In this document: positions 25,274 to 33,697 of the stretch, piece by piece
Numbering within the stretch: the stretch's first letter is position 1
Layout of the letters: every line of letters begins with the position of its first letter
Assembly: GCA_034440455.1 (NCBI GenBank)
Contig: JAWXCB010000019.1
Location: forward strand, 62,001 to 126,000
Length of the DNA: 64,000 nucleotides
Direction: 5' to 3'
Source of the DNA: JAWXCB01 sp034440455
GTDB lineage: Bacteria; Bacteroidota; Bacteroidia; Chitinophagales; CAIOSU01
Translations under genes and position numbers: made by a program
The notes under the pieces: generated by a model
Told to the model about the DNA's origin: nothing
What the model saw: only the letters and a program-made list of their open reading frames with translations
Database searches by the model: none

Positions 25274-26623
25274 TTGCAAAATCAAAAAAACGATACTGAA
25301 CTAAAACCTTTAAAGGCCCTCTATTTCCACCTGCAGTCGCTCGTTGAAAACAGGCTGTGGCTGAAGGTGATTATCGCGCTTATCCTGGGAGCTGCGGCAG
25401 GATTGATATTCCGCCTGCTATGGGGCGAGGCGCATCCTGAAATCTCGCAGACCATCGGCAACTGGCTTGCCCTGCCCGGACAGTTGTTCCTCAAACTTGT
25501 GCAGATGATTATGATTCCGCTGATTTTTTCTTCCATCATCACCGGCATTGCGGGCAATGACCCCGCTCAACTGAAAAAGATGGGCGCGGGCGTGCTCGTC
25601 TATTTTATCATCACCACTATTATTTCCATTACCATTGGCACCGTTCTCACCTTGCTCATCAAACCGGGCAGGCTGCTTCACCAATTGTCGTCTCACGAGC
25701 ATCGCGACATGCTCTCCAATACAGACATTGAAAATAAACGGGCGTTCAGCATGAACGATATTCCAAAAGCCATCACTGACTTGCTTCCCGAAAACCCGCT
25801 CTCCGCGATGGTGACGGGCGAGATGCTTCCTATCGTCATCTTCACGATTATCATTGGCGTAGCTGTGGTTACTCTTTCGCAAGAACTGCGGCTGCCCGTG
25901 ATGAAATTTCTTGGCGCCATACAGGAGATCTGCATGACGGTGGTGAAGTGGGCGATGCGCATTGTGCCGCTGGCAGTGTTCGGGCTGATAGCCCAACTCA
26001 CCGCCACCATCGGGCTGCAATCGCTCAGCGGCATCGGAATGTATGTAGCAGTCGTGCTGCTGGGACTGGCAATACTGCTGGGGGTTTACCTGTTCATAGT
26101 TAGTGTTTTGGCGAAAAAGAATCCGTTGGAATTTCTGAAAAATATCCGTGACGCGCAGTTGCTTGCTTTTTCCACCACGAGTTCGGCAGCGGTGATGCCA
26201 TTGTCGCTAAAGACAGCCGAAGAAAAGCTGAACGTCCACTCTGCCGTGAGCAACTTCATCATCCCCATAGGCGCAACAATCAACATGGACGGCACTGCGC
26301 TTTATCAGGCAGTAACTACCATTTTCATCGCGCAGGTGTATGGGCTTGAAATGAGCATCCTGAGCATTGTATTGGTAATGATAACCATCGTAGCCGCTTC
26401 CATCGGCACACCGGCTATTCCGGGCGGGGGCGTAGTGATATTGGCATCAGTGCTCAAAGGCGCAGGCATTCCGGCAGAAGGCATCATGGTGATTATCGGA
26501 GTAGAGAGGATTCTCGGGATGTTCCGCACCACAGTGAACGTAACGGGCGACCTCACGGCTTGCGTATTATTTGATCGTTTTCACAAGCAGCAAGCAACAA
26601 ACGATAAACAACAAACGGAGTAA
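25274..26623 (+). CDS. gltP: Dicarboxylate/amino acid:cation symporter (DAACS family)
   Basis: Na+- or H+-coupled uptake of glutamate/aspartate or C4-dicarboxylates, 449 residues, eight membrane helices with two re-entrant loops. Hairpin HP1 carries the serine-rich motif AFSTTSSAAVMPLSL. Helix 7 carries GATINMDGTALYQAV with the NMDGT cation-binding signature. HP2 carries IGTPAIPGGGVVILASVL. A TM8 arginine or aspartate that would separate amino acid from dicarboxylate transport is RTTVNVTGDLTACVLF, with the aspartate typical of glutamate/aspartate carriers. It starts with TTG at 25274, as no in-frame ATG precedes the first helix. It is the only plus-strand transporter in this cluster. Confidence 0.93.
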   Translation: MQNQKNDTELKPLKALYFHLQSLVENRLWLKVIIALILGAAAGLIFRLLWGEAHPEISQTIGNWLALPGQLFLKLVQMIMIPLIFSSIITGIAGNDPAQLKKMGAGVLVYFIITTIISITIGTVLTLLIKPGRLLHQLSSHEHRDMLSNTDIENKRAFSMNDIPKAITDLLPENPLSAMVTGEMLPIVIFTIIIGVAVVTLSQELRLPVMKFLGAIQEICMTVVKWAMRIVPLAVFGLIAQLTATIGLQSLSGIGMYVAVVLLGLAILLGVYLFIVSVLAKKNPLEFLKNIRDAQLLAFSTTSSAAVMPLSLKTAEEKLNVHSAVSNFIIPIGATINMDGTALYQAVTTIFIAQVYGLEMSILSIVLVMITIVAASIGTPAIPGGGVVILASVLKGAGIPAEGIMVIIGVERILGMFRTTVNVTGDLTACVLFDRFHKQQATNDKQQTE

Positions 26624-26626
26624 AAC

Positions 26627-26768
26627 ATGTCCGTCTTTCAAACCATCATCGCCATTGTCGCAACCATCTTGCTGTTTCTTTACGGGCTGAAAAGTTTCAG
26701 CTGGCAAGTGAAGGAAATCGGTTCGGAGCGGATTTGAGAAACTTTGAAAAGTTCGTCAGAACTGCTTG
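26627..26768 (+). pseudogene. N-terminal remnant resembling a Na/Pi cotransporter
   Basis: An ATG three bases after the gltP stop begins a 36-codon frame ending at TGA 26735-26737: a hydrophobic helix (TIIAIVATILLFLYGLKSF) followed by WQVKEIGSERI. The FLYGLKSFSxxVKEIGxER pattern is what I expect at the N-terminus of the PF02690 Na/Pi-cotransporter family. After the TGA the same frame reads ETLKSSSELLAMAI before running into the ppk2 gene on the other strand. I read this as the head of a lost gene of about 550 codons. A genuine 36-residue membrane peptide is the alternative. Confidence 0.45.
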
Positions 26769-27521
26769 CTATGGCAATTCCTTTGTTTGCAAATCAGGAT
26801 ATTGCATGTTCAATTTTTCCAAACTGTCCACGATGGCTTTCACGATGATGTAATTACGATACCAGTTTTGGTCGGCAGGAACGATGCTCCACGGAATCTC
26901 TTTGCTGCAATGCTCAAAGATATCTTCAAAGGCTTCAATGTAAGCATCCCAATGTTTAGACTCTTTGAGGTCTGCATCCTGATATTTCCATCTCTTTTCT
27001 GCCAGCGTAAGGCGCTCGGCAAAACGCTCCTGCTGTTCTTCCTTTGAAATGTGCAGGTAAAATTTGAAGATAAGCGTGCCACTGCTTTGTAACAATTGCT
27101 CGAACGAATTGATATAGCCGAATCTCTTTCTGATTTCATGCATCGAAAGCCATTTATGCACACGGGGCACGAGGACGTCTTCGTAATGGGAGCGATTGAA
27201 AATTTGTATCATGCCCTGCCGGGGCGTGTGATAGTGAATGCGCCAAAGGAAATCATGCGCGCATTCTTCCTCCGTTGGCTTTTTAAAAGATTTTACCTTG
27301 CACCCCATCGGGTTCACCCCGCTGAACACATTTTTCACCGAGCCATCTTTCCCTGCAGCATCCAGCCCTTGCAGCACAATTAATACGCTCCATTTGTTTT
27401 CAGCATACATCACGGATTGCAACTCGTGCAGCCTTTTTTGCAGCTTCAGGGTTGCCGCTTTTATTTTTTCTTTTTGCAGCCCCTTTGGAGCACGGGTGGA
27501 TATTTTAGTGAGGAGTTTCAT
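26769..27521 (-). CDS. ppk2: Polyphosphate kinase 2 family protein
   Basis: Transfers phosphate between polyphosphate and nucleotides. A single PPK2 domain of 250 residues. The Walker A motif GLDAAGKDG is at 52-60, with lid-region VNPMGCKVKSFKKPTEEE, Walker B-like GMIQIFNRSHYEDVLVPRVH, and LAEKRWKYQDADLKESKHWDAY further down. The one-domain length and the GVNPxGC and FNRSHYED wording resemble class III enzymes that phosphorylate AMP and ADP, though class cannot be proven by eye. Its stop abuts the transporter remnant, and its start lies two bases after the downstream MscS stop, suggesting an operon with that channel. Confidence 0.93.
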   Translation of the reverse strand: MKLLTKISTRAPKGLQKEKIKAATLKLQKRLHELQSVMYAENKWSVLIVLQGLDAAGKDGSVKNVFSGVNPMGCKVKSFKKPTEEECAHDFLWRIHYHTPRQGMIQIFNRSHYEDVLVPRVHKWLSMHEIRKRFGYINSFEQLLQSSGTLIFKFYLHISKEEQQERFAERLTLAEKRWKYQDADLKESKHWDAYIEAFEDIFEHCSKEIPWSIVPADQNWYRNYIIVKAIVDSLEKLNMQYPDLQTKELP

Positions 27522-27523
27522 GC

Positions 27524-28417
27524 TTATTTTGTTTTATGCAAATCTGCATATTGTTCCGGAAATCCGGATTTCAGATGCAAATCACGCTGGGGATAAGGAA
27601 TTTCAATGTTGTGTTTTTTCAGCTTTTCATGCATTGCGAAGTTGATGTCGCTGTGTAGTTTGCCCTGCCGCTGCATCAGGCTGGCTGTCCAGGCTACAAG
27701 CTGGTACTGAATGCCGTTTTCGCTAAATTCCTGCAGGCGCACCGTGGGTTCAGGCGTTTCCAGCACGTCTTTGTTTTCAGCAGCTACTTCGAGCAGCAGT
27801 TGTCTCACTGTCTTTGGATCTGCGTCATAGGAAATCGTAACCGGCACTTTGAAGCGCACCCGGCTGTCTGTGTAACTCCAATTGATTACCCTTTCAGACA
27901 TGAACTCTGAATTTGGCACAATGATGGAAATATTGTCATTTGTAAGAATGGTGGTGGCGCGTGCCGAGATGCTCATCACATCACCCGAGGTGCCTCCAAC
28001 TTCGATACGGTCACCCACTTTGATGGGGCGCTCAAACAGAATGACGATGCCGCTCACAAAATTATTCGTGACATTTTGCAAGCCGAAACCGATACCTACT
28101 CCCAACGCACCGGCAAGCACCGTGAGACTCGTGAGATTAATGCCGGCTGATTGTATAATAATAAATAATCCAATGATGACGATAACATATCTGACAATCG
28201 TAGCAATGGCTTGCCGCACGCCAAGTTCCGGGATGTAACGCTTGAAAACACGTTGAACAAGAAATTTTTTGAGCTTGCTGGAGAGGTAGAAGAGCAAAAT
28301 GAGAAAGAAAATCATAAAGAAAATAGTCCACAATGTGATCGTCCCCTTCTCGGTTGAATAAAGCGGCACTTCAAGTTTTTCTTTCAGGGATTGTAAAAAG
28401 GCAAAAATATCTTTCAT
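27524..28417 (-). CDS. Small MscS-family mechanosensitive channel
   Basis: An intact MscS-type channel. The chosen start MKDIFAFLQSLKEKL at 28417 gives 297 residues; the frame extends 15 codons further but that leader overlaps the next gene's end. Helices at about 33-57, 78-98 and the pore helix region LAGALGVGIGFGLQNVTNNFVSG are followed by the beta domain (GDRIEVGGTSGDVMSISARATTI, IIVPNSEFMSERVINWS) and the C-terminal HEKLKKHNIEIPYPQRDLHLK. It would release solutes under hypo-osmotic shock. Third MscS gene of the cluster. Confidence 0.93.
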   Translation of the reverse strand: MKDIFAFLQSLKEKLEVPLYSTEKGTITLWTIFFMIFFLILLFYLSSKLKKFLVQRVFKRYIPELGVRQAIATIVRYVIVIIGLFIIIQSAGINLTSLTVLAGALGVGIGFGLQNVTNNFVSGIVILFERPIKVGDRIEVGGTSGDVMSISARATTILTNDNISIIVPNSEFMSERVINWSYTDSRVRFKVPVTISYDADPKTVRQLLLEVAAENKDVLETPEPTVRLQEFSENGIQYQLVAWTASLMQRQGKLHSDINFAMHEKLKKHNIEIPYPQRDLHLKSGFPEQYADLHKTK

Positions 28418-28428
28418 CTTATTGTAAT

Positions 28429-30222
28429 TTATTTGAACGGAAAGAAATAAGGTATCAACCATGTTGCAAGCAACCAGTAAATAATATTGAGCGGAGCGCC
28501 CACGCGGATGAAGTCCTTGAACTTATACTTGCCCGCCCCATAAATCATCGCGTTGGTTTGGTAGCCTACTGGCGTCATGAAACTCGAAGACGCGGCAAAA
28601 GCAATAGCCATTAGGAAAGGGCGCGCGTCAACATCCATGGCGTGCGCTATAGCCATCGCAATAGGAGCCAGCAGCACCGCGCTGGCATTATTTGACATCA
28701 CCTCCGTGAGCAATGAAGTAACAAGGTATAATATTGAAACCAGCATCACGGGTCCCAGCGAGCCGATAATACTAATGAGGAAGTCTGAAAGAAGATTAGC
28801 AGTGCCGCTCGTTTGCATTGCCGTTCCGAGACTCAGCGTTCCTGCAAGCAGAAATATCACTTTCCACTCAATGGACTTGTAGGCTTCTTCCATGTTCAGG
28901 CTGCCGGTCAGCACCATCACTATGCATCCGATAATTGCCGCAAACATAATAGGAACGATATTGAAGGATGCTGCTATAATCACACCTGCCATGATTGCCG
29001 CAACAATCAGCGTTTTACCTTTTCTGAACTCAGGAAAATCCACCTCGGAGACAATCAGGAATGGCGTTTTTTCTTTCGCTTGTCTCTGTTTCAGATATGC
29101 CAGCCGTTCTTTTGAAACTTCAATCAACAAGGTGTCACCGGCTTTCAGCAGTGTTTTTCCAACCTTCTCGCGCATCAATTCCCCGCAATGGCGGATGGCG
29201 AGCGCTGTGGCTCCAAATCTGTTCCTGAACCCGATTTGTTTCAGCGTTTTTCCGTCCAATTCCGAGTTGGGTGGAATTACTGCTTCCACCAGTGTCAGGA
29301 ACTTCTCCTTTCCTTCATCGTCCTTCTCCTTCTTTTCTGAACTAAGAGCGATTCCTTCCCGCTCCTGCAATAGCTTTATTTTCTCCACATCACATCTTAC
29401 CTTCAGCAGATCGTCAACCTGGAGCACCGTGTCGGTTGATGGATAAAATTTAACTCCGTTTCGTTTTATTTCCAGCACGTCAATATCCAGAGTCTGAACG
29501 AGAGGCGATTGGGAAATTTTTTTACCCACGGAAGGAGCGTTCGGCAACAAGATAATCTCGGTGAGATAATCGCCCATGCTGAATTTTTCTATCAAATCAG
29601 CAGCATCTTTCCGCGCGGGAATCAGGCGGATGCCGAAAAAAAGCATATAAGCCAGCCCCGTTAGAAAGAAGATAATGCCCAACGGAGTCATCTCAAACAT
29701 ATTAAAAGGTCTCAATCCATTTTGAGCGGCAATGCCGCTGACAAGAATGTTGGTGGAAGTGCCAATCAGGGTGCATTCGCCTCCAAACATGGAAGCGAAG
29801 GAAAGCGGCATCAGGAGTTTTGAAGTAGAGTGTCCGGAAGCCGCAGCAGCCTGCATTACCAGCGGTATGAAAATGGCAACTACAGGAGTGTTGTTTATAA
29901 ATGCCGAAACCACTCCGATAACGACCCTCATCACCGATACGGCAACCCGGAAATTATATTTGAAAAGCCTGGAAAGCCACCTGCCGACTATGTTTACCAC
30001 TCCCGTTTTGAGCAAGCCCGTGCTTAGCACAAACATGGCGGCAATCGTAACCGTTGCCTCGTTGCTGAATCCGGCAACACCTTCCTGCGGAGTAATCACA
30101 CCGGAAAATATCAGCATCGCCATGATGATGAGCGCCACCAAATCAACAGGCAGTTTTTCCGTTGCAAACAGCACCACCGCTACCACCAATACCACGAGCA
30201 CAATAATTAGCTCAAAGGTCAT
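28429..30222 (-). CDS. SLC13-type anion transporter with two RCK_C domains
   Basis: A 597-residue Na+-coupled anion carrier of the DASS/SLC13 group (dicarboxylate, sulfate or similar). The N-terminal half has helices and the hairpin motif FGGECTLIGTSTNILVSG, in which the SNT-like triplet binds substrate and sodium. Two RCK_C (TrkA-C) regulatory domains lie in the central cytoplasmic loop, about residues 205-390. The C-terminal half has EVMSNNASAVLLAPIAMAIA and the second motif SSFMTPVGYQTNAMIYG. The RCK_C insert is typical of bacterial SLC13 proteins such as the sulfate transporter group. Substrate unknown. Same orientation as its neighbours on both sides. Confidence 0.9.
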   Translation of the reverse strand: MTFELIIVLVVLVVAVVLFATEKLPVDLVALIIMAMLIFSGVITPQEGVAGFSNEATVTIAAMFVLSTGLLKTGVVNIVGRWLSRLFKYNFRVAVSVMRVVIGVVSAFINNTPVVAIFIPLVMQAAAASGHSTSKLLMPLSFASMFGGECTLIGTSTNILVSGIAAQNGLRPFNMFEMTPLGIIFFLTGLAYMLFFGIRLIPARKDAADLIEKFSMGDYLTEIILLPNAPSVGKKISQSPLVQTLDIDVLEIKRNGVKFYPSTDTVLQVDDLLKVRCDVEKIKLLQEREGIALSSEKKEKDDEGKEKFLTLVEAVIPPNSELDGKTLKQIGFRNRFGATALAIRHCGELMREKVGKTLLKAGDTLLIEVSKERLAYLKQRQAKEKTPFLIVSEVDFPEFRKGKTLIVAAIMAGVIIAASFNIVPIMFAAIIGCIVMVLTGSLNMEEAYKSIEWKVIFLLAGTLSLGTAMQTSGTANLLSDFLISIIGSLGPVMLVSILYLVTSLLTEVMSNNASAVLLAPIAMAIAHAMDVDARPFLMAIAFAASSSFMTPVGYQTNAMIYGAGKYKFKDFIRVGAPLNIIYWLLATWLIPYFFPFK

Positions 30223-30247
30223 AAATAAAAATAATTATGTTTAACAT

Positions 30248-31570
30248 CTAATCAGCGGGAACCGGAACGGAACGTAGTAACATATATCCTATGATGCCTG
30301 CAACCAGCGATGCCGCCATGATGCCCACTTTTGCTTCGAGAATATCTTGCGGTTGTGAAAACGCGAGTTCTGTGATAAACAGCGACATCGTGAACCCTAC
30401 GCCACCGAGCAGGGAAACTCCATAGATGTGGCGCCATGTTGTGCCTTCGGGAAGCGAGGCGAGTTTGGTCATCACCATCAATTTTGTCATGCCCGTAATG
30501 CCGATGAACTTGCCAACAACCAAACCCAGAAATATCCCAATTGTTACCGGATTGCCGATACTCGAAAGCACATCGCCCGAAAGCTCGATGCCCGCGTTAG
30601 CAAGCGCAAACACAGGCATCACGACAAATGCGACAAGCGGATGCATGCCGTGTTCAAGACGCTGGAGCGGTGTTTCAGCTCTCGCGCTGTATTTTTTTAT
30701 GTCTTCGATGATATGGAGTTGCTCCAGTGTAACAAGATGATTATCCGTGTGTTCCGCATTGCGGAAATCATCGGTGAGTTTTTCGATATTTTTGATGTAT
30801 CCCTGTTCATCAATTTTTGTTCGCCCCGGAATTGCAAATGCTGCAAGCACACCCGCGATAGTAGCGTGAACGCCTGACATCAGGAACGCAAACCACAAGC
30901 CGCCAATGCCGAGGATGCCGTAAAATATGGAACTGCGGACACCGAGCATGTTCGCCCCAACCATCACCGCCATAAACGCAGCGCCTACACCCAAGCTTAT
31001 TAATGAAACATCGGAAGTATAAAATAACGCAATCACGATTACCGCGCCCAGGTCATCAGCAATGGCAATCGCTGTGAGAAAAACTTTCAGCGACAACGTA
31101 ACACGATTGCCCAGCAGCGAAAGGATGCCGAGTGCGAACGCAATGTCAGTCGCCATCGGCACACCCCAGCCATCAACAGCCGGTGTCCCTTTGTTAAAAG
31201 CAAGATAGATGAGCGCGGGAACAATCATGCCGCCCGCTCCTGCAGCCAGCGGAAGCAAGGCTTTTCGGAATGACGATAACTCACCGCCAATGAATTCACG
31301 CTTCAACTCAAGCCCCACCACAAAAAAGAATACCGCCATCAAGCCATCATTAATCCAATGATGCAGGTCTTTTGAAATCATGAAATCGCCAATGCCGATC
31401 GCAAATGGGATGTGCCATAATTCGTGATACGAATCACTGAAAGGTGAATTCGCCCATATCATCGCCACGACAGCCGATGCAAAAAGCACAATTCCGCCTG
31501 TGGTTTCATGTTTGATAAACCTATTGACGGGCTTGAGGAAAATATCAATTTTTGCCTGCTTCAAATTCAA
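30248..31570 (-). CDS. nhaA: Na+/H+ antiporter NhaA
   Basis: Exchanges internal Na+ (or Li+) for external H+, 440 residues with 12 predicted helices. Diagnostic motifs: IWANSPFSDSYHELW near the N-terminus, DGLMAVFFFVVGLELKREF, VPMATDIAFALGILSLLG and AIADDLGAVIVIALFYT with the adjacent aspartates of the ion site, then SGVHATIAGVLAAFAIP. The C-terminal half has GMHPLVAFVVMPVFALANAGI and LLGGVGFTMSLFITELAF. The family is usually activated by alkaline pH and sodium. A terminator-like hairpin from the upstream aminotransferase gene separates it from that gene. Confidence 0.96.
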   Translation of the reverse strand: MNLKQAKIDIFLKPVNRFIKHETTGGIVLFASAVVAMIWANSPFSDSYHELWHIPFAIGIGDFMISKDLHHWINDGLMAVFFFVVGLELKREFIGGELSSFRKALLPLAAGAGGMIVPALIYLAFNKGTPAVDGWGVPMATDIAFALGILSLLGNRVTLSLKVFLTAIAIADDLGAVIVIALFYTSDVSLISLGVGAAFMAVMVGANMLGVRSSIFYGILGIGGLWFAFLMSGVHATIAGVLAAFAIPGRTKIDEQGYIKNIEKLTDDFRNAEHTDNHLVTLEQLHIIEDIKKYSARAETPLQRLEHGMHPLVAFVVMPVFALANAGIELSGDVLSSIGNPVTIGIFLGLVVGKFIGITGMTKLMVMTKLASLPEGTTWRHIYGVSLLGGVGFTMSLFITELAFSQPQDILEAKVGIMAASLVAGIIGYMLLRSVPVPAD

Positions 31571-31585
31571 TGCTGATTTCCGAGT

Positions 31586-31623
31586 AAAAAAACCGAAGTT
31601 CCAGGCAGATGCTCGCGCTTCGG
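31586..31623 (-). terminator. Rho-independent terminator after the class IV aminotransferase
   Basis: Read on the minus strand, CCGAAG (31623-31618 region) and CTTCGG (31598-31593) form a stem, preceded by AAAAAC and followed by a run of seven T (31592-31586). The loop is about 19 bases. It lies five bases past the aminotransferase stop and before nhaA, so it probably ends that transcript. Confidence 0.6.
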
Positions 31624-31627
31624 GTTT

Positions 31628-32467
31628 TTAAGATACACGTTTTTTCAATGCCCCTGATAACGTGGAAGCTATTTTGTGGTCGTATTCTTTGTTTCCGTAT
31701 CTGTGTACCCAACGAATTCCGTTGACTGCATTTGTCAGAAAAACTTCATCCGCATGGCGAAGCATCTCCGCTTCAATTGCAGTTGCATTAACAGAAAAAC
31801 CGTTTTCATTTGCAAGCGTAATGACTTGCTTCCGCATCACGCCATTGATACAGCCTTCGCTTAATGCCGGGGTTGAAATGATTTTATCCTTCACTAAAAA
31901 CACATTCGAGTTGGTGGAGTCGCAAATATTCGAGCGCGTGTTCAAGAGCAAACAGTCATCAAAGCCCATCTTAGTTTTATGAATGGAAGCAAGCACATAC
32001 GCGACTGCGCTGTTTGTTTTGAAATTGGAAAGTTGGTCAACCGATTTGCTGACATCGGTGAACAAGCCGATGTTCAAGCCTTTTTCATTGAGTTGAAATA
32101 ACGCGCCCTGAATCGGCTCTACTTCAAGCATGAATCCTGCTTGCATTTCATCAGGCGCGTATCTTCCCCTACCCTCACGGTAAAGCATTACACGGGCGTA
32201 AGCATTTCCCGAAATCGTGTTGAGCGAAAGCAATTCAGGAATAGCTTTTCGTAAAAACTCCTTCGTAAAGTTTATTGGCAATTCAAGAGAGAGCAATTGT
32301 GCGGCTTGGGTAAGTCGGCTCCAATGGTCATCGAAAAAAGGAATGGACTTTTCACCTACTGCGATGCTCTCAAACAATCCATCACCATAACGAAACGCCC
32401 GATTCCACGCATATACCAGCGGGATATTTTCGCTTTGAACTGAGCCGTTGAAGTTGATTAGACGCAT
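31628..32467 (-). CDS. Class IV PLP aminotransferase (aminodeoxychorismate lyase or BCAT-like)
   Basis: A fold type IV PLP enzyme of 279 residues from MRLINFNGSV at 32467. The upstream 22 in-frame codons are translated repeat DNA and are not part of the protein. Motifs: NRAFRYGDGLFESIAV near the start, FKTNSAVAYVLASIHK with the likely PLP lysine, and ICDSTNSNVFLVKDKIISTPALSEGCINGVMR, the cofactor-phosphate and C-terminal signature shared by PabC and branched-chain aminotransferases. The weak BCAT-specific motifs favour a PabC-like 4-amino-4-deoxychorismate lyase or a D-amino acid/branched-chain aminotransferase; I cannot separate these. It may be co-transcribed with scoB across a palindromic repeat. 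Confidence 0.88.
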   Translation of the reverse strand: MRLINFNGSVQSENIPLVYAWNRAFRYGDGLFESIAVGEKSIPFFDDHWSRLTQAAQLLSLELPINFTKEFLRKAIPELLSLNTISGNAYARVMLYREGRGRYAPDEMQAGFMLEVEPIQGALFQLNEKGLNIGLFTDVSKSVDQLSNFKTNSAVAYVLASIHKTKMGFDDCLLLNTRSNICDSTNSNVFLVKDKIISTPALSEGCINGVMRKQVITLANENGFSVNATAIEAEMLRHADEVFLTNAVNGIRWVHRYGNKEYDHKIASTLSGALKKRVS

Positions 32468-32470
32468 AAT

Positions 32471-32555
32471 GATTCGGTGATGTGCTGATTCGGTGATTCG
32501 GTGATGTGTAAATGACGATTCTTTTTTCATCATCGAATCAGCACATCACCGAATC
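32471..32555. repeat. Solo inverted-repeat element, GATTCGGTGAT family
   Basis: A 22-base arm at 32471-32492 is the exact reverse complement of 32534-32555, with a 41-base spacer that carries further GATTCGGTGATG copies. It fills the gap between scoB and the class IV aminotransferase, and the scoB stop TGA (32564-32562) lies in its outer flank. Related single arms bound the two four-helix-bundle genes nearby. It has no coding capacity of its own, so it resembles an empty or MITE-like form of the unit. Confidence 0.85.
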
Positions 32556-32561
32556 ATCGAA

Positions 32562-33218
32562 TCAAAATTGGATTTCGGGGATTTCGCCCTCTATAACGAG
32601 ACGACCTTCGGTTTTAGCCTTTATCTCTTCAACAGAAATTCCGGGGGCACGCTCCAACAGTTTAAATCCTTCCGGAGTAATGTCTAACACTGCGATGTCG
32701 GTTACGATTTTTTTCACGCAGCGAATTCCGGTAAGCGGCAGGGTACATTTCTTCAAAATTTTCGATTCGCCTTTATTGTTCGTGTGCATCATTGCAACGA
32801 TGATGTTCTTTGCAGATGCAACCAAGTCCATCGCGCCACCCATTCCTTTCACCATCTTACCGGGAATTTTCCAGTTGGCAATGTCGCCATTCTCATCTAC
32901 TTCCATTGCGCCAAGCACGGTCAAATTAATTTTTTGCGAGCGTATCATCCCAAAACTCATTGCCGAATCAAAAAACACAGAGCCGGGAAGTGTGGTGATG
33001 GTTTGTTTGCCTGCATTAATCAAGTCCGCATCCACTTCATCGTCATAGGGAAAGGGTCCCATGCCGAGTAAACCATTTTCAGATTGCAATACAACATCCA
33101 TTCCTTTTGGGATGTAGTTTGCAACAAGCGTTGGAATTCCAATACCAAGATTCACGTAGTAGCCGTCTTTGAGTTCTCGTGCGATACGTTGAGCGATTTG
33201 TTCTTTTGTCAGTGCCAT
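32562..33218 (-). CDS. scoB: Succinyl-CoA:3-ketoacid CoA-transferase, subunit B
   Basis: Beta subunit of the CoA-transferase that activates acetoacetate with succinyl-CoA. The real start is MALTKEQIAQRIAREL at 33218 (218 residues); the preceding in-frame 20 codons are translated repeat. The catalytic glutamate lies in VLQSENGLLGMGP. NLGIGIPTLVANYIP and GGAMDLVASAKNIIVAMMH are conserved. The partner scoA is not adjacent as usual: a four-helix-bundle gene and its repeats separate them. The TGA stop lies in repeat sequence. Confidence 0.94.
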   Translation of the reverse strand: MALTKEQIAQRIARELKDGYYVNLGIGIPTLVANYIPKGMDVVLQSENGLLGMGPFPYDDEVDADLINAGKQTITTLPGSVFFDSAMSFGMIRSQKINLTVLGAMEVDENGDIANWKIPGKMVKGMGGAMDLVASAKNIIVAMMHTNNKGESKILKKCTLPLTGIRCVKKIVTDIAVLDITPEGFKLLERAPGISVEEIKAKTEGRLVIEGEIPEIQF

Positions 33219-33295
33219 TTGATTCGATAATTCGGTGATTCGATGATTCGATAATGTTTTAGTTCGGTGGTTTGACAATTCGATGACTTGGTGAT
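33219..33295. repeat. Left arm of four-helix-bundle unit 1
   Basis: Several degenerate copies of TTCGGTGATTCGATGATTCG-like sequence begin directly at the scoB start codon and run toward the four-helix-bundle gene. The right arm at 33670-33697 is in the opposite orientation (TCATCGAATCACCGAATC), so the two bound the gene as inverted repeats. Confidence 0.75.
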
Positions 33296-33375
33296 GCCTG
33301 CGCGTTTCTTTTTGATGAGGAAATAATTTTCGAGATAACCCTTTTTAAAGAAACTAAAGCTGACAGAAGTCTATT

Positions 33376-33672
33376 TCAATCTGGATAACCCTTGGAATGT
33401 TTGCAAATCAAAAGCCAGTACTCAACCTCTTCCGCTTCTTTTGCCGCAATCTTGAATTTGTGAATGAAATCCTGCTTACTCTCAGCATTTTGCGCTTCCC
33501 TGATTTTTGCCCCGATTGAAGTTCCGGAACGCAGTAGCTGGTTTGCAATTACAAATCTTCTTCCCTCATTCAGCAGTTCACAGTATTCCACAATTTTCAA
33601 TGCAAATTCAAAAGACAACTTTAAAATCAAGTTATCTTTTTCTAAATAGAGTTTATCTCCGTTTGTATTCAT
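33376..33672 (-). CDS. Four-helix-bundle (S23/IVP-type) protein, copy 1, C-terminus truncated
   Basis: A 98-residue protein of the 23S-intervening-sequence/four-helix-bundle family (TIGR02436 type). Recognisable segments: LSFEFALKIVEYCELL, FVIANQLLRSGTSIGAKIREAQ and SKQDFIHKFKIAAKEAEEVEYW. No enzymatic residues; in the family these helical proteins assemble as pentamers, and the biological role is unknown. Copy 2 at 34368-34799 continues for a further helix after KHSKGYP. Here a TGA (33376-33378) stops at the second codon after KHSKGYP, yet the frame beyond still reads LLSALVSLKRVISKIISSSKRN, matching copy 2. So the last helix was lost by a nonsense change. It is inserted between scoB and scoA, bounded by inverted repeat arms. 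Confidence 0.82.
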   Translation of the reverse strand: MNTNGDKLYLEKDNLILKLSFEFALKIVEYCELLNEGRRFVIANQLLRSGTSIGAKIREAQNAESKQDFIHKFKIAAKEAEEVEYWLLICKHSKGYPD

Positions 33673-33697
33673 TATCAAATCATCGAATCACCGAATC
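33670..33697. repeat. Right arm of four-helix-bundle unit 1
   Basis: AAATCATCGAATCACCGAAT is the reverse complement of the GATTCGGTGATTCGATGAT unit. It supplies the last codons and the TGA stop (33690-33688) of scoA, and ends at the start codon of four-helix-bundle copy 1. Confidence 0.75.

Noticed and set aside
25418..26020. 200-codon frame antisense to the DAACS symporter, and similar long antisense frames (for example 29732-30244, 10498-10758)
   Set aside because: They mirror strongly conserved membrane-protein genes on the other strand and show the low-complexity His/Arg or Ser/Thr composition expected of antisense frames.
33219..33278. Longer N-termini of scoB, the class IV aminotransferase, the subtilase and the SBBP protein
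   Set aside because: The extra codons in the first three are translated repeat DNA (NHRTKTLSNHRITE-like or VNPNEVEGCSF-like) and each gene has a better internal ATG with the conserved N-terminus or signal peptide.
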